Source of the DNA: Persicaria tinctoria
Taxonomy: Eukaryota; Streptophyta; Magnoliopsida; Caryophyllales; Polygonaceae
Length of the DNA: 64,000 nucleotides
Assembly (NCBI GenBank): GCA_037127255.1
Contig: JBANSL010000014.1
Coordinates: 1,552,501-1,616,500 of the forward strand
Direction: 5' to 3'
This document shows positions 46,773 to 57,421 of the stretch, piece after piece (the first letter of the stretch is position 1; each line of letters begins with the position of its first letter). A program made the position numbers and the translations under genes. The notes beneath the pieces were generated by a model, which saw only the letters and a program-made list of their open reading frames with translations, was not told the DNA's origin and searched no databases.

Positions 46773-48746
46773 CCTAGCATTTCCAAGAATCAAAAGTTTG
46801 CATTAAACAAAGAGGCTTTAATCAGACTGCTGCTTCTATGAATCAATCACATGACAACATCAAACCATAATTCACCAACACCCTTGCACACCTTGGTACT
46901 ATGTGGGCAAACAGCTCGGGGTACAAAAGGTGCTATTTTTCTAAACATGAAAGGAATCATAGTGATTAATTGGTAAGCATTTTGAAGGTTGCTCTTAAGT
47001 ACTACCAAATAACGCACATTTTTACCTAATCGGAAGGGAAGCAGGAGATGCTTTAAAGCTTACATTCATACAATCACACTCAAAAAGGTGAAAATTCAAC
47101 CTTGCGAATTCAGACAAAACAACAATACACATGAATTAATAAAACTCCCCAATCAGTCACCACGCGGATCAGATACGAAACCCTACCAGATAAATAGCCA
47201 AATCAAAGACCAATTTCTGAGTCAAAGCTGGAAATCATGCACTAGACACCAGTTTTCCAATAGAAACTGCAAATAAACAATTTCACAAGCTAATTGACAC
47301 CATTAATAATAAATCAATCCCTCCCTCTTCCTATCGACAAATCAAATCACTGATACAGTGATGCACTGAACCAAAAAAACAGGAGAAATGAGGAAGCACT
47401 GAAGCAGACCTTGAGATGGAGTAAGAGAGAAACGACAGTCGGAAATCAAGAAGCTGTATACACGTACGTTCAGCTCCGGCGACTTCCGCCGGCGTTGCAT
47501 CTCAGATTGCGGCCGACGGCGATTGACTCGGCCTGTAAGATGTCGTTCCTTGGCGTTGTCGATCGCTCCACGTCATTTCATGAATCAATCAAAAAACCTA
47601 AAAATGGCGATCTGTTTCAATTTCTGTACACACAAACAGTCAAACTCTCAAACACAAACAAGTGTTTCAAATTTAACCAAAAAAACAAACCATTTTCACA
47701 TTTGCTTCTCCTTCTCCGCCGCTTCTCCAGTGTATCTCTCCTCTTAAGTACTGACCAGAACACGGATTTTCGATCGGGCGTTTGGCTAGCTGCATTCCGA
47801 CTTTCTTGTTGAATTTGATAAAGGAAGGTCAGTTTTGAACTAAAATCTGTTTGGTTTACCTTTTTAATTTGAGTTATTATGAGAACCGGTGAATTTAGGG
47901 TTTGAAGTATTCGTGTTTAATTCGTTAATAGCGGGAAATCGTCGGTTTTGTTTGGTGGATTGGTGCAAGTATAGTTTTGGTGCTTGAATTTCGGTTTCGT
48001 TTGAAAGCGATTTGCAGTTTTTTGTTGAAAAAATGAAGAAGCTTGTTTGATTATCTTTGCAGAAAATCAACCACCAACACACTACGTTCTACACACTGTT
48101 AGGGCATTTAAGTCCGTTAGGGTTATATGACTATCGTCTTCGAGCTGTTGGTTGATTTATTAACGTTTTGGTTGTTTCTTGCACAAGCCCATAGCACACC
48201 AAGTGTTCGACATTTGGTCTATGCGTAAGACTACACATATCTTAGAACAAATCTTTTTTATCTTTCCCAACACTATACTCCCTCACTTGTGGATGTTAGA
48301 TTGTTTGAGTGCTGCTCATCTTAGCATTAGCATGTGCATGTTAGATCGTTTGAGTGCTGCTCATCTTAGCATTAGCATGTGCATGTAGATGCTCATTTTT
48401 ATCTTGCTAATTGAACATGTCAATTTTGTTATAAAGAGTAATCTTCTGAACATGTCAATTGTGTAGTCTGAATCTGTTTGGCCACCTTTATCAGCCTATT
48501 CTTTTTGCCCTCTATGCATATTTCGATTCCTGAACAAGGTGTTGTGCCATCTCCTTTCCATGAAAATGGATATGCAATGTTTGTCATGTCACATTTGATT
48601 TTTGCGTCTCTGTTCGTTTAACCATTTTCTTGGGCTGTCTATGATAATGACTTGGGTGTAAGACTCTTTAGTCCTTTGTCTATTTACTTTCTGTGCGTGA
48701 TTAAGCCTCCATGTGATTAAGATTTCTTGGTCTCCGTTTGTAGGAG
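46773..48746. promoter_or_regulatory. divergent promoter and leader introns, ABC1 kinase / bL31
   Basis: Two head-to-head genes share this stretch. On minus, CTCAAG/GTCTGC near 47409 is a leader-intron donor. On plus, GGAAG/GTCAGT near 47827 is a donor and TAG at 48741-48743 the acceptor of a leader intron just before the bL31 start. Both non-coding first exons lie in 47410-47830, so the core promoter is within about 47450-47700. A 45-bp tandem duplication (ATGTTAGATYGTTTGAGTGC units) is at about 48292-48386. Confidence 0.5.
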
Positions 48747-48977
48747 ATGAAGAAAGGATTGCATCCTCAGATGCAATGGATATCTTATGTCACCCAGAGT
48801 GGCCGGTTGATCAATGTTATGATGTCCAAAATTCACAGAGAGGGTAAAGTTTATCACTTTAGGGCGAGGCGTCAGATGGCTCAAAGCTTGGGTAACATTG
48901 AGAAATTCAAACGCCGTTATGGGAAGGCTGAGGAGGACGATGCCAAGCCTACTTCGTCATCAACAGATAAGCAATGA
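48747..48977 (+). CDS. bL31-type ribosomal protein (probably mitochondrial)
   Basis: A 76-residue basic protein beginning MKKGLHPQMQWISYVTQ, the family start of bacterial-type large-subunit protein L31, then VYHFRARRQMAQSLG and a charged tail ending in Ser/Thr. The whole reading frame lies in one exon and the ATG is four bases after a TTGTAG acceptor. The four-Cys zinc-ribbon of some bL31 proteins is absent. Mitochondrial function is inferred from homology with the small plant L31 proteins; there is no obvious cleavable presequence. Confidence 0.8.
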   Translation: MKKGLHPQMQWISYVTQSGRLINVMMSKIHREGKVYHFRARRQMAQSLGNIEKFKRRYGKAEEDDAKPTSSSTDKQ

Positions 48978-50046
48978 TCATATGGTAAGCTCTGCTCTTC
49001 TCATCGCAGTAAATGCAAAAAATATGGCTTTATCCATCAAGTGAAGGCAGAACTGAAGTAGCTCATGAAGGAATTGTTCTTAGGTGACCTCTGATTCTCA
49101 GTCTTCATTTTCTACCCAGAGATGTTTTTGTTATGGTAGTTTGGCTGCATGATTGTTGTGCCAAGTGTCATCTTATGATTCTTATTTGAATGAGGATTTG
49201 GGTAACCATGCATGTTTATGTGGGCACCTTTTTTTTTCCTTTACCATTTGTTGGTACTTTGTGTGGGCACCTTTTTTTTTCTTTATATTTTTCTTGTCTT
49301 TTAGTTGGCTAGTTTTTTTTTATACTCCGGCCAACAAAAATTTTCTAGACAAAACCAAACGAAATTGCCCAAAATGCAGCCCAACAGAACTTGATGTACC
49401 TGCAGGCGACATGCTATCATCCCCTTGTAGAGTGAGTTGATTGTTCATAATAAAACTAACCTAGTTGGCACAAGCGGTTAGGAGTCATTCAGGTGTTGTT
49501 TGCAGGCTTGCAGCTTCCAGAGCACGTAGAAAACGATGGAAACGTTATGGAACACCGTTGGTATTACCCCTATCGACTAAGGACCTTTCTAGGGGTGAGG
49601 TGTAGCAAAGGACGGAAACCTTTGAACTTACCAATGTACTGATATGCTTGGGTTAATAAAAATATATGTATTGCTTAAACTTGTGCTTATGGCTTTGTGG
49701 AAAGCCTCTTTTGAGTGTGTTTTAGCATCAGTGTTGTGATGTTTTTATCTAACTTATAGCGAAAAATTTGTACATATATCTTCATTCTTTATCTTCATTC
49801 TTTAACTAAACAAATGATATGATTGATAAAGATGAATTAAAAACAAACTAACTAAAATCAAATCGAAATATCAGTGTAGGTAGGTTGGTGCCAAGGCTGA
49901 AAATTGAAAACATGAACAATTTAAGAACTGGCTAGTCGAAAACGCCAAAAGCTGAAAATTTGGACATAACACAACATTCAATCTAGTGGCTAATTGTTGA
50001 TCCTGCACTAGGCGTTCTCTAAGGCGGACAAGGTCTTTAGAGGTAG
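48978..50046. other. bL31 3' region and repeat-rich spacer
   Basis: Contains bL31 3' UTR sequence and T-runs near 49230 and 49270. No gene with recognisable homology. Confidence 0.45.
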
Positions 50047-50089
50047 CTTGATTAGAAGTCAAGCGCCTTATCCATTAGGCCATGGGCGC
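50047..50089 (-). pseudogene. 5' half of tRNA-Arg (TCT)
   Basis: On minus the sequence begins GCGCCCATGG, forms the D arm CCTAATGGATAAGG and a complete anticodon arm CTTGA-CTTCTAA-TCAAG with TCT. It then turns into unrelated sequence, with no T arm or 3' acceptor strand. A partial copy recurs 97 bp away. Confidence 0.8.
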
Positions 50090-50250
50090 CTTGTTGTCTT
50101 AAGAGGTAGCGCGTGAACAAATCATGTTGTACCGAAAGACACCGATAATCCGGAGTCAAGCGCCTTATCCATTAGGCCATGGGCGCCTTGTTGTCTTAAG
50201 AGGTAGCACGTGAACAAATCATGTTGTACCGAAAGACACCGATAATCCGG
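50057..50250. repeat. 97-bp tandem duplication containing tRNA-Arg half
   Basis: Units 50057-50153 and 50154-50250 (AGTCAAGCGCC...AATCCGG) are identical except for one G/A (GTAGCGCG versus GTAGCACG). Each carries the tRNA-Arg acceptor and D-arm part on minus. Confidence 0.92.
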
Positions 50251-50390
50251 GAAATGCTTCACGTCAAGGACAAAGTATCGGTCCCGGTTTTAGATGAAAT
50301 GAAAATAGGTTGAAACCAGTGCTTTCAGGAGAAGCATCCCAAGATTCATCATGACCTCAATTGGTATCCGTAAAGGCTCGGTGTTCAACA

Positions 50391-50488
50391 CTTCCTCGTC
50401 CGTCTAAGAGTTGAGCACGACTCTACTGCCGATGACGAACTTCCTCGTCCGTCTAAGAGTTGAGCATGACTCTACTGCCGATGACGAA
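50391..50488. repeat. 49-bp tandem duplication
   Basis: Units 50391-50439 and 50440-50488 (CTTCCTCGTCC...GATGACGAA) differ by a single C/T. The reverse strand stays open through the first unit, but I recognise no protein. Confidence 0.92.
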
Positions 50489-52411
50489 TTATTGAAAGAC
50501 TTTTCGTAGGCTTGAACTCCCACCAAGCGGAGGTGCTATAGCAGTGGAGATGCCATAGCAAAGAGTTCTTGAAAGTTATTCACCAATATGCGCCCGAACT
50601 CCCACCCAAATCCACGTCTTTCACGTACAATGGAAATCGAACCCCTCCCAAGTTCCGGGATCCATTAGCATTGAAGAATCAATAATCCAAGTATGATTTA
50701 AAAGACTAAAAAATAGAGAGTGAGATAATAGATGGATTATTGTTTTATTGCCTCTTGCGAATCCACCAATACCACCCTGGGATATGCAGTTTTATCATCC
50801 CTCACCATAATCCCTCATTTGTGGGCATACCTAGACCCGTCCATAGGTCGAACCCGTTAGATAATCATATTTTAAAAAAAATCAAAAAATTATACTAAAA
50901 TGGTTTTGGGATAAACGTTTTTCCCCAAGTTAAAATGCGATAGAAAACAGTATATGTGATAGAAAACGTAGGATGGTATATATCTTCATTCCACCTCATT
51001 TATTCACTTCCCACATTTTCGATATGGGATATAAAACGTGTGAAGTGAATAAATGATTTTTTTGATAAGGTAACAATTCGAGATTAGATATATCTGAATC
51101 TCGATGGCCGACAAGTCGGCAGACGGAAACCCGTCAAAACATACAAACGAAAATAAATGACGTAGAATGAAGATATATATGTTCTCATGTTTTTTTTATC
51201 TCATTTTAACTTAGATTTTTACCGAAACCATTTTAGTATTATTTATATCAAAATTAATTAATTAATTAATTGTTATTTTATTTATATCTATATTATTTTT
51301 AGGCCAAAATAATTTATTAACATATTATGTAGCGATAATCAATTTGTGCATAGCTATTAATTAAAGAGAAAATTTGCCCAACGGGCTTATTTTTTGGGCC
51401 TAAATGAGGGAGTGTCTCCCAAGTCCGACAAATAAGGTTTTTGTCCACCTCTAATTTTTTGGACAAAATTACCCCTTCAATCTAAACCTAATCTTATATC
51501 CTCCCAGCCGTTTCAGCACAAGGTAAAAAAACCCGATCTCCTTCCCCGACCTCCATCTCCTTCCTCAATCGCAACGGTGGCCATCGGCGCCCCTGATTTC
51601 ATTGCAGATCCGAGGACGAAGGATCCCGCTTCCGGCAGATCCATCGGCGCTGGTGGTGCAGTGGTGGCCACAGCACCGCCTCCCATTGGCATCTTCGCTA
51701 GCGCTTCTATCTCGCCATCTCCCTCAAGCCCGGATCCCGCAAGATCTCGCCGTCTCGCCGCTAGATCTGCATCCGTCTCGGTTCTAGATGCCGAATCTGT
51801 GAGATCTGCGATTCAGACGCCTCTCAGGTCTTCATGTTTCGAGGATGCTGCGCGCCTCCCTCTCAGACGCCTCTCAGGTCTTCATTCAGATGCCTCTCAA
51901 ATCTGCATCACTCGCTTGTTGCTGAAACAACTCCGGCATCCCCCTGATTCACCTGCAAATCATCGATCTCGCGCCGTAAGCTTTGAGGTGAGTTCTGTTG
52001 ATTGTGTTCGAAACCTGTGTGAAGATGTAGTTGATATTGTATTGAGTGCTTGTGCTCAATCTCTCTGAATTTTCACAGCCTGATGGTGATTTTTTGTGTG
52101 GTGTTGCTACTGTTATTCTTAATCTGCTGCTATCATCCTTAATCGAATGGTGACGGAAAACTGGTGTTCTTTGAATTGTTGTCATACATATTCATCCTCC
52201 TGTTCGTTACTGTCATACATATTCAACCTACTGTTCGTCGGTCTACAACTCTACATATTCAACCGGTTGTTTGATCTCATTTAAAGTCTATGGGGTTTAA
52301 ATGTTGATTGTGCTGGGTTAGTAATTGGGTAGACTTTTTAGTAATTGGGCTGGGTTAGTAATTGTTGAGTATAATTCCAACAACGACTAAGCACCCGCGG
52401 TGTCAACAATA
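50489..52411. other. intergenic, no recognised gene
   Basis: AT-rich to about 51400. Then a GC-rich C/T-loaded stretch (51530-51960) has a 163-codon open frame from a GTG with no ATG start, containing repeats of CAGACGCCTCTCAGGTCTTCA (51812 and 51874). This may be a leader or promoter of a lost gene or an element end; no protein family is recognised. Confidence 0.4.
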
Positions 52412-53010
52412 ACCATTTCAGCATTAGCAACGATGCTGAAATCGGGGTTTCAGCATCAACAACGTTGCTGAAATCGGGGTTTCAGCATCAACAACGTTGT
52501 TGAAACCATAAACAACGTTGCGGAAACCCAACAATGCTGAAATCGGGGTTTCAACGACAACGTTGTGGAAAGTAATTTGGAGTTAGACTCGTGAGAGGAA
52601 TATTTTTACTCTTTTGATGAGGACTCTTAGTTTGGTCCTTCTTTTTGCTGAAATTGTTGTTGCTGAACTTGCTTTAAAACTAGAATTTGCTGAAATTGTT
52701 TTTGTTGAACTTGCTTTAAATCTCCTTTAAAAGCCTCTTAGCTCAACGGTAGAGCAATGTGCGATGCACAAATACGTGGGTTCGAATCCTGCATAGGCTA
52801 AATTTTATATTCCGTAACACGGTTTAAGCAACAATTTCAGCATCAACAACGTTGCTGAAATCGGGGTTTCAGCATTAACAACGTTGCTGAAACCGTGGGC
52901 TTAGCATCAACAACGTTGTTGAAATTGGGGTTTCAGCATCAACAACAGTGCTGAAATCGGGATTTCGACATCAACAACAGTGCTGAAATCAGAGTTTCAA
53001 CAACCCCGGT
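52412..53010. repeat. TTTCAGCA/TGCTGAAA minisatellite, two blocks
   Basis: About 30-bp units of the form TTTCAGCATCAACAACGTTG + CTGAAATCGGGG occupy 52412-52565 and 52826-53005. Each unit contains the complementary halves TTTCAGCA and TGCTGAAA, so every unit can fold back. A tRNA-like sequence separates the two blocks. Confidence 0.85.
52733..52801 (+). pseudogene. degenerate tRNA-like sequence
   Basis: D-arm box A TTAGCTCAACGGTAGAGC is intact and box B GGGTTCGAATCC is perfect. The acceptor ends GCCT and AGGC pair. The anticodon arm is damaged (a mismatch, and loop position 33 is not T), so no reliable anticodon can be read. A tRNA pseudogene or SINE head. Confidence 0.6.
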
Positions 53011-53300
53011 TTCGACAACGTGAAAAAAAAAAACAATAACGCGAAAAAAAAACAGTAACGCAAAAAAAAAACTGCTGAAACAGAGGGGGTTTCAGCAACT
53101 CTGGAAACGAAAAAAAAATGAAAAAAAAAGTGAAAAAAAAAACTGCTGAAACAGATGGTGGCACAGGGGTTTCAGCAACTATGGAAATGCGAGAAAAAAA
53201 AACCGAAAAAAAAGCGAAAAAATAAACCGAAAAAAAAGCGAAAAAAAAAACTGCTGAAACAGAAGTTAGCAAGTTCGTTTCAGCAGTGTCAGAAAATTGG
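53011..53300. repeat. poly-A / CTGCTGAAACAG degenerate tandem repeat
   Basis: Alternating A-tracts (GCGAAAAAAAA) and CTGCTGAAACAG...GGTTTCAGCAACT units continue the preceding minisatellite with a shifted period. It encodes only low-complexity Lys-rich frames. Confidence 0.75.
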
Positions 53301-53592
53301 TGGACGTTTTGCAAATATGGAGAGGGTGGAAGCCTTTTTCCTTATAAGGTCTAAAAATTAGGACATTCTAGTAATCAGTATGAAGTGAGAGATCTTAAAT
53401 CACGTCAACTTTTGTAGTTACTCCTTTATTACATTTCATTCTTTCAATGTTCACTTGTTAACCATGAATTTTATACTTTTATCATGTTTTATCAACACAA
53501 ACAATTACCTTATCCATATAAATAAATAAATATATAAATAAATAAAAATCTTATAACCAATCAACCCATTGCGTCAAACGAACCTAAATTAG

Positions 53593-53747
53593 GCATGGGC
53601 AATAGAGTGGCTGACAAGGTTGCACACCTTGGCCACTCTGCCCGGGGTACCGACATCTCAAATAATTCAGGTCTGCAGGACCTCATCTGTAAGGATGCTC
53701 TCGGGTAGAGTTTTCTCACCCGAAATCTTTCCTAATCAAAAAAAAAA
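53593..53747 (+). mobile_element. 5'-truncated L1 LINE tail with 12-bp target duplication
   Basis: It codes GNRVADKVAHLGHS and LQDLICKDALG followed by a stop, the C terminus of the LINE RNase H protein (compare VAHLAHVTNN and LTDLLRKDAIG at 23.2 kb). It ends in an A-run. The 12-mer AACCTAAATTAG lies at both 53581-53592 and 53748-53759. It is only about 155 bp, a heavily truncated insertion. Confidence 0.9.
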
Positions 53748-53933
53748 AAACCTAAATTAGACCAACACAACTAGCTTATTAATGCTAATCTCTTACGGAA
53801 TACTGTAACCAATCAACTAGCTTATTAATGCTAATCTCTAACCGTAAATATAACATTCTTCCATCAATATTCATCATCCCACAACAATCACAAATCTCTC
53901 AATTCCAGCCCAAATTCATCTCTTTCATTCAAA

Positions 53934-54527
53934 ATGGATCCGAATCAAGCTCTACAAAACTTTCCCCAAAGCTTTTACGATATACTTTCTTTATACTTTG
54001 AGTAATATTCCACTCCAAACACAAACCATACTACCCTGAATCACCGTTCTCATGATGATGTATATTCATATTATCTCGATATGATGCATCCCAGTCTAAA
54101 TTCTCAATCTCCAACGGTTCGTTTTACACAAGAAAGCATCCCAGCTTATAGCACACTAGAAGATGTCCATGAAGAACAGGTTGAGGAACATCCTACTCAA
54201 GAACGTACTGACTACTGAGAGAAGGCAATGGAGTGAGACAGAAGATAAATTGCTACTTAGGGGGTGTTTTCCTGCACCCTCATTTAGGGGGTGGACGGGG
54301 GTGGAAATTTCCTATCTTGGAAGGGAAAGGTGGAGGGGTGGAGTGAATATCCCACTCTTCTCCTCCCTTAAATGAAGGTGGAGGGAAAACACAACCTTAG
54401 TGAATGGTTGAACACTAGCAAGGATGTTGGGGAGGGAAATAACCAATCTGGTATCAAGTTTTGGTCCAGAATAATAACTTATTACAACGAGTGGAGGGGA
54501 GATATGACTCCACCACGTTTGGCATAA
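53934..54527 (+). pseudogene. Myb/SANT-like gene relic (GST-T3-like / trihelix type)
   Basis: It starts ATGGATCCGAATCAAGC but stops after about 23 codons. Further on, ERRQWSETEDKLLL and (after the MITE) SEWLNTSKDVGEGNNQSG, KFWSRIITYYNEW match the Myb/SANT-like domain of plant proteins annotated as glutathione S-transferase T3-like. The frame is also shifted around 54170-54215. The MITE at 54260-54396 splits the domain at LLL/SEWL. Confidence 0.75.
54260..54396. mobile_element. Tourist-like (PIF/Harbinger) MITE, 137 bp
   Basis: The inverted ends GGGGGTGTTTTCC and GGGAAAACACAACC have mirrored inner segments (CACCCTCATTTA against AAATGAAGGTGG). The 3-bp duplication TTA flanks it (54257-54259 and 54397-54399), the PIF/Harbinger target. 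It is inserted within the Myb/SANT-like relic. Confidence 0.88.
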
Positions 54528-54982
54528 GTCCATAACGATGCAGAGCCCATTGATAATTGAAAATTGGGAGATATTAATCTATAATGTCGGGTTAATAGAT
54601 TAAACGCAAATGATTAAAAATTGGAAGATGATTTCGACGGTGGAGTATATAAATATGGGGGTAATTGATAAAAAGGTAAAAAAAGTGTTCTTACGTTGAT
54701 GTGATATACTCATTTTATTGTGTTTAGGGTTATCTTTTACTTTGGGCACATTTTCACGAGGCCTCATTTTGCATAGAGCCAGAATAGGTTTTTTCCCAAA
54801 TTCAAATCAAAATCCTTTCCGTTGGGTGCTTCAATTTCCGGTGGTTGATTGGTACAAGTACAGTTCCACTTCCGGCGCTGTAATTTCTCTTTCGATTTAT
54901 ACCAATTTGCATTTTTTCGGGTCGATTTGGATACCAAATCAAACAAACAGGACGTGGTTTGCTCGGTGACTGGAATCAAAGC
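54528..54982. promoter_or_regulatory. PPR gene promoter and 5' UTR
   Basis: A TATAAATA motif lies at about 54648, but more than 300 bases before the start codon. No other regulatory element can be supported. Confidence 0.35.
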
Positions 54983-57421
54983 ATGAGGAATTTCCGCCGT
55001 CTACTTTCTTACAGATCAATCTGCACCCGAATTCATCAACCCACCCTCTCTTCTTTAGAGACCAAATCGATTGCTGTTGATAGCTTGATTTCCGCCTTCA
55101 CAAATAGGAAACCCGTCTCCCCGGATACCACCCAGGAGCAGTTGATTCCACTTGGGTCTAAGCTCACCACCGAGATTGTTGAATCCGTGTTGAACGGGAT
55201 TGAGAATTGGAAGCTTGCCTACAATTTCTTCCAGTGGGCTTCAACACAAGATGGGTATCGCCATAGCTGTTATACTTATAATGCCATGGCGTCTATCCTA
55301 TCAGGTGCTCGACAAAATGCCCCACTGAAAGCTCTGGCTTTGGACATGGTAAATTCCCGATGTTATGTGTCTTCTGGAGCTATGGGGTTCCTTGTTAGGT
55401 GTTTGGGTAATGTGGGTCTCGTGGAAGAGGCTAACTTGGTGTTTGATCAGGTGAGGTTGACGGGTCTCTGTGTTCCTAATAGCTACAGTTATAATTGTTT
55501 GTTAGAGGCTATTTCAAAGTCTAATTTGGTTGATTTGGCTGAGAAGAGGTTGGAGGAGATGCGTGGGTTGGGATGGGAGGTTGATAAGTACACTTTGACC
55601 CCATTGTTGAAGGTTTACTGTAATGCTGGGGAGTGTGACAAGGCCTTGAATGTCTTCAATCACTTGTATGAAAAGGGTTGGTTTGACATGCATGTGCTGT
55701 CGATCTTAGTTTTGTCATATAGCAAGTGGGGAAAGGTTGATGAAGCTTTGGACTTGATTGAGAGGATGGAAGGTCACAACTTGAAGCTAAATGAGAAGAC
55801 ATTTTATGTGTTAATGCATGGCTTTGTTTCAGCTTCAAGGGTGGATAAGGCCCTCCAACTGTTTGAGAAAATGCGTAGGTGCGGGATTATGGCTGATGTT
55901 GGAATTTATGATGTATTGATTGGAGGGCTCTGCAGAATTAATCAGCTTGAAAAAGCTTTGTCTTTGTACTCTGACATGAAGAGCAGTGGGTTTTCACCTG
56001 ATGTTGGTATACTTACAAAGCTTGTATCTTCTGCTTCTGACAAGCTAATGGTTCAGTTGTTTGAGGATGATCAGAAATATCAAGGAAGTGAATCTTTGCT
56101 TAAGCGTTGGGATTCTGTTTCAAGCAGTCTTCTGAAGAATGGTTTGATTGATAATGCCTATCATCTATTGAGAGTGATAATTGAGAAATTATTCAATGTT
56201 GAAGGAATTGTTTGGACTAATGTTGCTTCCTTCCATGTTGTGATTGCTGGTTTGTGCAAGCATGGAAAAGTAGATGAAGCCCTTTGCCTGTTCAAATATT
56301 TGGATAAACTCCCATATAAGAAGGATATTTTACTTTACAATGACTTAATATATGCATTAAGCAGTTTGAATAGAGTGGACAACTGCTTTGAGCTTCTAAG
56401 GGAGATGAAGCTTCACCATGTTCAGCCGACTCACTTCACATACAACTCCATTTATTTTTACTTCTGCAGAAAATCAGATACAGCTGGTGCCTTGAGCTTA
56501 GTGAAGGAGATGCGCCTTTATGGGCATAGTCCTTGGATAAAGCACACTACTTTACTCGTTAAAAATCTTTGCAAACATGGGAGGGCATTGGAAGGGTGTA
56601 ATTTTCTTGAAGACATAGTCAAAGAAGGTACACGTCCTGATATAGTTCCTTTCTCAGTTGCTCTTGAAGGTCTGCTAAAACTCCAAAGGATAGATCATGC
56701 ACTAGATTTTTTCAGGGATATGTATTCTCATGGTAAGAGACCTGATGTTGTTACTTATAATATTTTAATCAATGGCCTTTGTAAGGCAAAAAAGTTCTTA
56801 GAAGCTGAAAACGTGTTCAATGAGATGCTTGGGAATGGGCTTATTCCTTCGACAATAACGTACAATTCGCTGATTGATGGATGGTGCAAGAATGGTGACA
56901 CTGGTAAAGCATTGCTTTGCTTTTCTAGTATGGGCAAAGGGAAACCTAATGTTGTTACCTACACTACATTAATAGATGGGCTAAGCAACGATGGAAAGCC
57001 AGATGATGCGGTTAGATTATGGGATGAAATGCAAAGGGAAGGATGTTCACCGAACCGTATTGCATTCATGGCCTTAATCAATGGCCTATGCAAGAATGGA
57101 AGGCCAACTTCAGCCTTAAGTTATCTCAAGCAGATGAATGAAAAGGAACTTGATGCTGATAGCTTCATTTATATAGCTTTGCTGTGTGGATTTGTGTCAA
57201 ATGGGAATGCTATTTTGGCCTATGATGTTTTGAAAGAAATGGTTGTCAAGGAAATCATCCCCAAGCTAGAGGAAAAGAATCATTCACTTCTGAAAGATGC
57301 AATATTGAAACTTTATGAAGATCTCCGTACTTCTTCAAATGTCCACTCTCTTCTTGTATCCGGAGCTATTCCAACAGTTTCACTTACAGATCTTCAGAAA
57401 CAATTTGAACCTGTTACTTAA
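54983..57421 (+). CDS. P-class pentatricopeptide repeat protein (At5g08310-like)
   Basis: Intronless gene of 812 aa, as usual for plant PPR genes. PPR proteins bind organellar RNA one base per repeat and guide processing, stability or splicing. The N terminus (MRNFRRLLSYRSICTRIHQP) is Arg-rich without acids, a mitochondrial-type presequence. From about residue 105 to about 755, 35-residue repeats of the P type run almost without break, e.g. TYNCLLEAISKSN, TYNILINGLCKAKKF, TYNSLIDGWCKNGD and TYTTLIDGLSNDGK. There is no E, DYW or SMR tail. An in-frame TTG codon lies upstream, but the first ATG is at 54983. The order and wording resemble Arabidopsis At5g08310; target RNA unknown. Confidence 0.93.
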   Translation: MRNFRRLLSYRSICTRIHQPTLSSLETKSIAVDSLISAFTNRKPVSPDTTQEQLIPLGSKLTTEIVESVLNGIENWKLAYNFFQWASTQDGYRHSCYTYNAMASILSGARQNAPLKALALDMVNSRCYVSSGAMGFLVRCLGNVGLVEEANLVFDQVRLTGLCVPNSYSYNCLLEAISKSNLVDLAEKRLEEMRGLGWEVDKYTLTPLLKVYCNAGECDKALNVFNHLYEKGWFDMHVLSILVLSYSKWGKVDEALDLIERMEGHNLKLNEKTFYVLMHGFVSASRVDKALQLFEKMRRCGIMADVGIYDVLIGGLCRINQLEKALSLYSDMKSSGFSPDVGILTKLVSSASDKLMVQLFEDDQKYQGSESLLKRWDSVSSSLLKNGLIDNAYHLLRVIIEKLFNVEGIVWTNVASFHVVIAGLCKHGKVDEALCLFKYLDKLPYKKDILLYNDLIYALSSLNRVDNCFELLREMKLHHVQPTHFTYNSIYFYFCRKSDTAGALSLVKEMRLYGHSPWIKHTTLLVKNLCKHGRALEGCNFLEDIVKEGTRPDIVPFSVALEGLLKLQRIDHALDFFRDMYSHGKRPDVVTYNILINGLCKAKKFLEAENVFNEMLGNGLIPSTITYNSLIDGWCKNGDTGKALLCFSSMGKGKPNVVTYTTLIDGLSNDGKPDDAVRLWDEMQREGCSPNRIAFMALINGLCKNGRPTSALSYLKQMNEKELDADSFIYIALLCGFVSNGNAILAYDVLKEMVVKEIIPKLEEKNHSLLKDAILKLYEDLRTSSNVHSLLVSGAIPTVSLTDLQKQFEPVT

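Noticed and set aside
51577..52068. 163-codon open frame, plus strand
   Set aside because: It starts from GTG, has no ATG, is Ser/Ala/Pro-rich with internal DNA repeats and no family resemblance; likely chance frame in C-rich DNA.
53155..53361. Lys-rich ORF
   Set aside because: Made by A-tracts of the tandem repeat, with no other support.
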